A stretch of 52,188 nucleotides of DNA from Plakobranchus ocellatus (taxonomy: Eukaryota; Mollusca; Gastropoda; Plakobranchidae), in NCBI GenBank assembly GCA_019648995.1, contig BLXT01003784.1, positions 227,232-279,419 on the forward strand. Direction: 5' to 3'. Below are positions 51,005 to 52,188 of the stretch, piece after piece. Position 1 is the stretch's first letter. The number at the start of each line of letters is the position of its first letter. The notes under the pieces were generated by a model that searched no databases, was not told the origin of the DNA, and was given only the letters and a program-made list of their open reading frames with translations. Made by a program: the position numbers and the translations under genes.

Positions 51005-51053
51005 TCAAACCTCTGAAGATCTTCTTTGTGAATAGGGACTTCATAGGTTTTAT
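51005..51053. repeat. Hairpin repeat (copy 2, diverged)
   Basis: TCAAACCTCTGAAG at 51005-51018 pairs imperfectly with CTTCATAGGTTTTA near 51039-51052 and is followed by TATGCCTGCCAT, as in the copy at 44009. Confidence 0.8.
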
Positions 51054-52143
51054 ATGCCTGCCATTGTTATCTTGTATAAGTTGAGTGAATTACAAGAGAA
51101 CATGTATGCAATGCCATGTGATTATTATTTGCTTAAACTATTGGTGTGTCTTTCTGAAAACATTTTCAAAATTGTTGGAATTGCTTTAATAGAAAATTAA
51201 AGACACGCACACAAGACATTTCTTTTCAGGTTATATATATTATTTGGTGTTGTTCATTGCAGAAAGTACTGGATTGTAAAGAAACAATTTCATTTCCTTT
51301 TTTAATGGTCAAAGTGATGAACATGAAGTGCTTTTTTTCTTAATTTTTGTCAACTCGTTCCCTTTTTTTTTCTTTTAATTTCCATACTTGCTAAGCATTA
51401 AAAGAAAAGTGAGCCTGAACTACAGTTATTTAATTTAAGAACACAATTAAGATTCGTCAGCTGTTGTTCTTTTTTACGTACTATTCATGTATTTATTAAT
51501 ATTTTATGCTATGGTGCCAATTTAGCTGAAAATCGTGTGGCGAACAAGGTAAGCAAGTCACTGTTCAGACATACTGAAAATGTATTTAAATGGATAAAAA
51601 GTTTTAAAATTGGTCTAGATAACCCACACACCTGTAATCGTACTAATTTTTTTTTTTTTAAATTCGTTTTTGCCTTGCCAAAAACTGCATACAGCTGTGG
51701 TTATAACATGTATGCCTGTTGTGTTGAATGATGCTAGTGTATCCTAGACAGATGAGAAGAGAGTGGCTTTTATTAAAAGATGCTTGTTCCAGTGATGGAA
51801 TTTTTGGTATTTGCTAGGATGAAAGAAGCTAGTATTTTGTTGGATGACCAGTTCTCCCTGCAGGAGCATAATTTATATTTTGAGTTTATCTCTGAAGTTA
51901 CTTTCAAAAATAGCCTTTTGTGTAAGCTGTATTCAGCACTGGTCAAGCAGGCCTAGTCTTCAAGTACTGTAGACCAACTAATGCTATCAATTTCAGTATC
52001 AACTATCAGTTTTTGTAGACTAAGCTCCTTTTTCAAGGAGCAATCATTCTGCTGCGCAGTATATTGTAGTTTTTATTATCTGCAGCGTTAAACAACAGTC
52101 CTTTCAGGACTAACAACAGCCCTCTTTTTGGCTATCCTTTTTG

Positions 52144-52145
<2 letters not shown>

Positions 52146-52188
<43 letters not shown>
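52146..52188. repeat. (CT)n microsatellite at window edge
   Basis: About 20 CT units run off the right edge of the window. Confidence 0.95.

Larger units (their letters stand above)
49501..52145. other. GET4 3' UTR and downstream flank
   Basis: AT-rich. AATAAA at 50109-50114 followed by a G/T-rich stretch is a plausible poly(A) site, giving a 3' UTR of about 0.6 kb. The open frames at 49974-50234 (-) and 50115-50348 (+) have no recognised domain. No further gene seen before the window end. Confidence 0.5.

Overview
This is a eukaryotic, animal-type genomic window. It is AT-rich, its genes are split by GT-AG introns of 0.1-8 kb, and it is full of retrotransposon and DNA-transposon debris. Widespread AGATCTAGATCT-type repeats, AT-rich introns and the LINE and Harbinger types suggest a mollusc, probably a gastropod. 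That taxon guess is weak and rests on general impression, not on a marker gene.

Three host genes can be read. (1) 4922-5350 (+): a CDK2AP1/DOC-1-like protein of 142 aa, coding sequence in one exon. (2) 9878-32684 (-): DPH7 (diphthine methyl esterase, WDR85), rebuilt from eight exons that join in phase into 378 codons plus stop. (3) 38924-49500 (+): GET4 (TRC35), rebuilt from nine exons that join in phase into 347 codons plus stop. CDK2AP1 and DPH7 converge; DPH7 and GET4 diverge across about 6.2 kb. Their products act in separate processes (NuRD chromatin complex, diphthamide synthesis on eEF2, tail-anchored protein targeting), so I see no functional cluster.

Most of the rest is mobile DNA. 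DPH7 intron 7 holds an I-superfamily-like LINE (about 11.1-17.33 kb) that has itself been hit twice: by an antisense 5'-truncated copy of its own family (13545-14302, 11-bp target duplication) and by a 447-bp TTAA-flanked, piggyBac-like MITE (16847-17293). DPH7 intron 6 holds a decayed RTE-like LINE (about 18.62-20.97 kb) carrying a tRNA-derived SINE with a long target duplication. Shorter 3' pieces of the same LINE type lie at 6.79-7.20 kb (-) and 41.89-42.46 kb (+). Between DPH7 and GET4 is a broken two-gene PIF/Harbinger transposon (34084-37898) whose transposase (+) and MADF-type protein (-) genes are interleaved. GET4 intron 1 holds a second, 845-bp deleted Harbinger element with 26-bp inverted ends and a TTA duplication. 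Further MITE-like units, hairpin repeats, tandem duplications and microsatellites are listed separately.

I found no CRISPR array, operon, rRNA or functional tRNA gene. No new multi-gene system is supported. The most notable material is the layered transposon history and several small structured repeats that I cannot assign to a named family.
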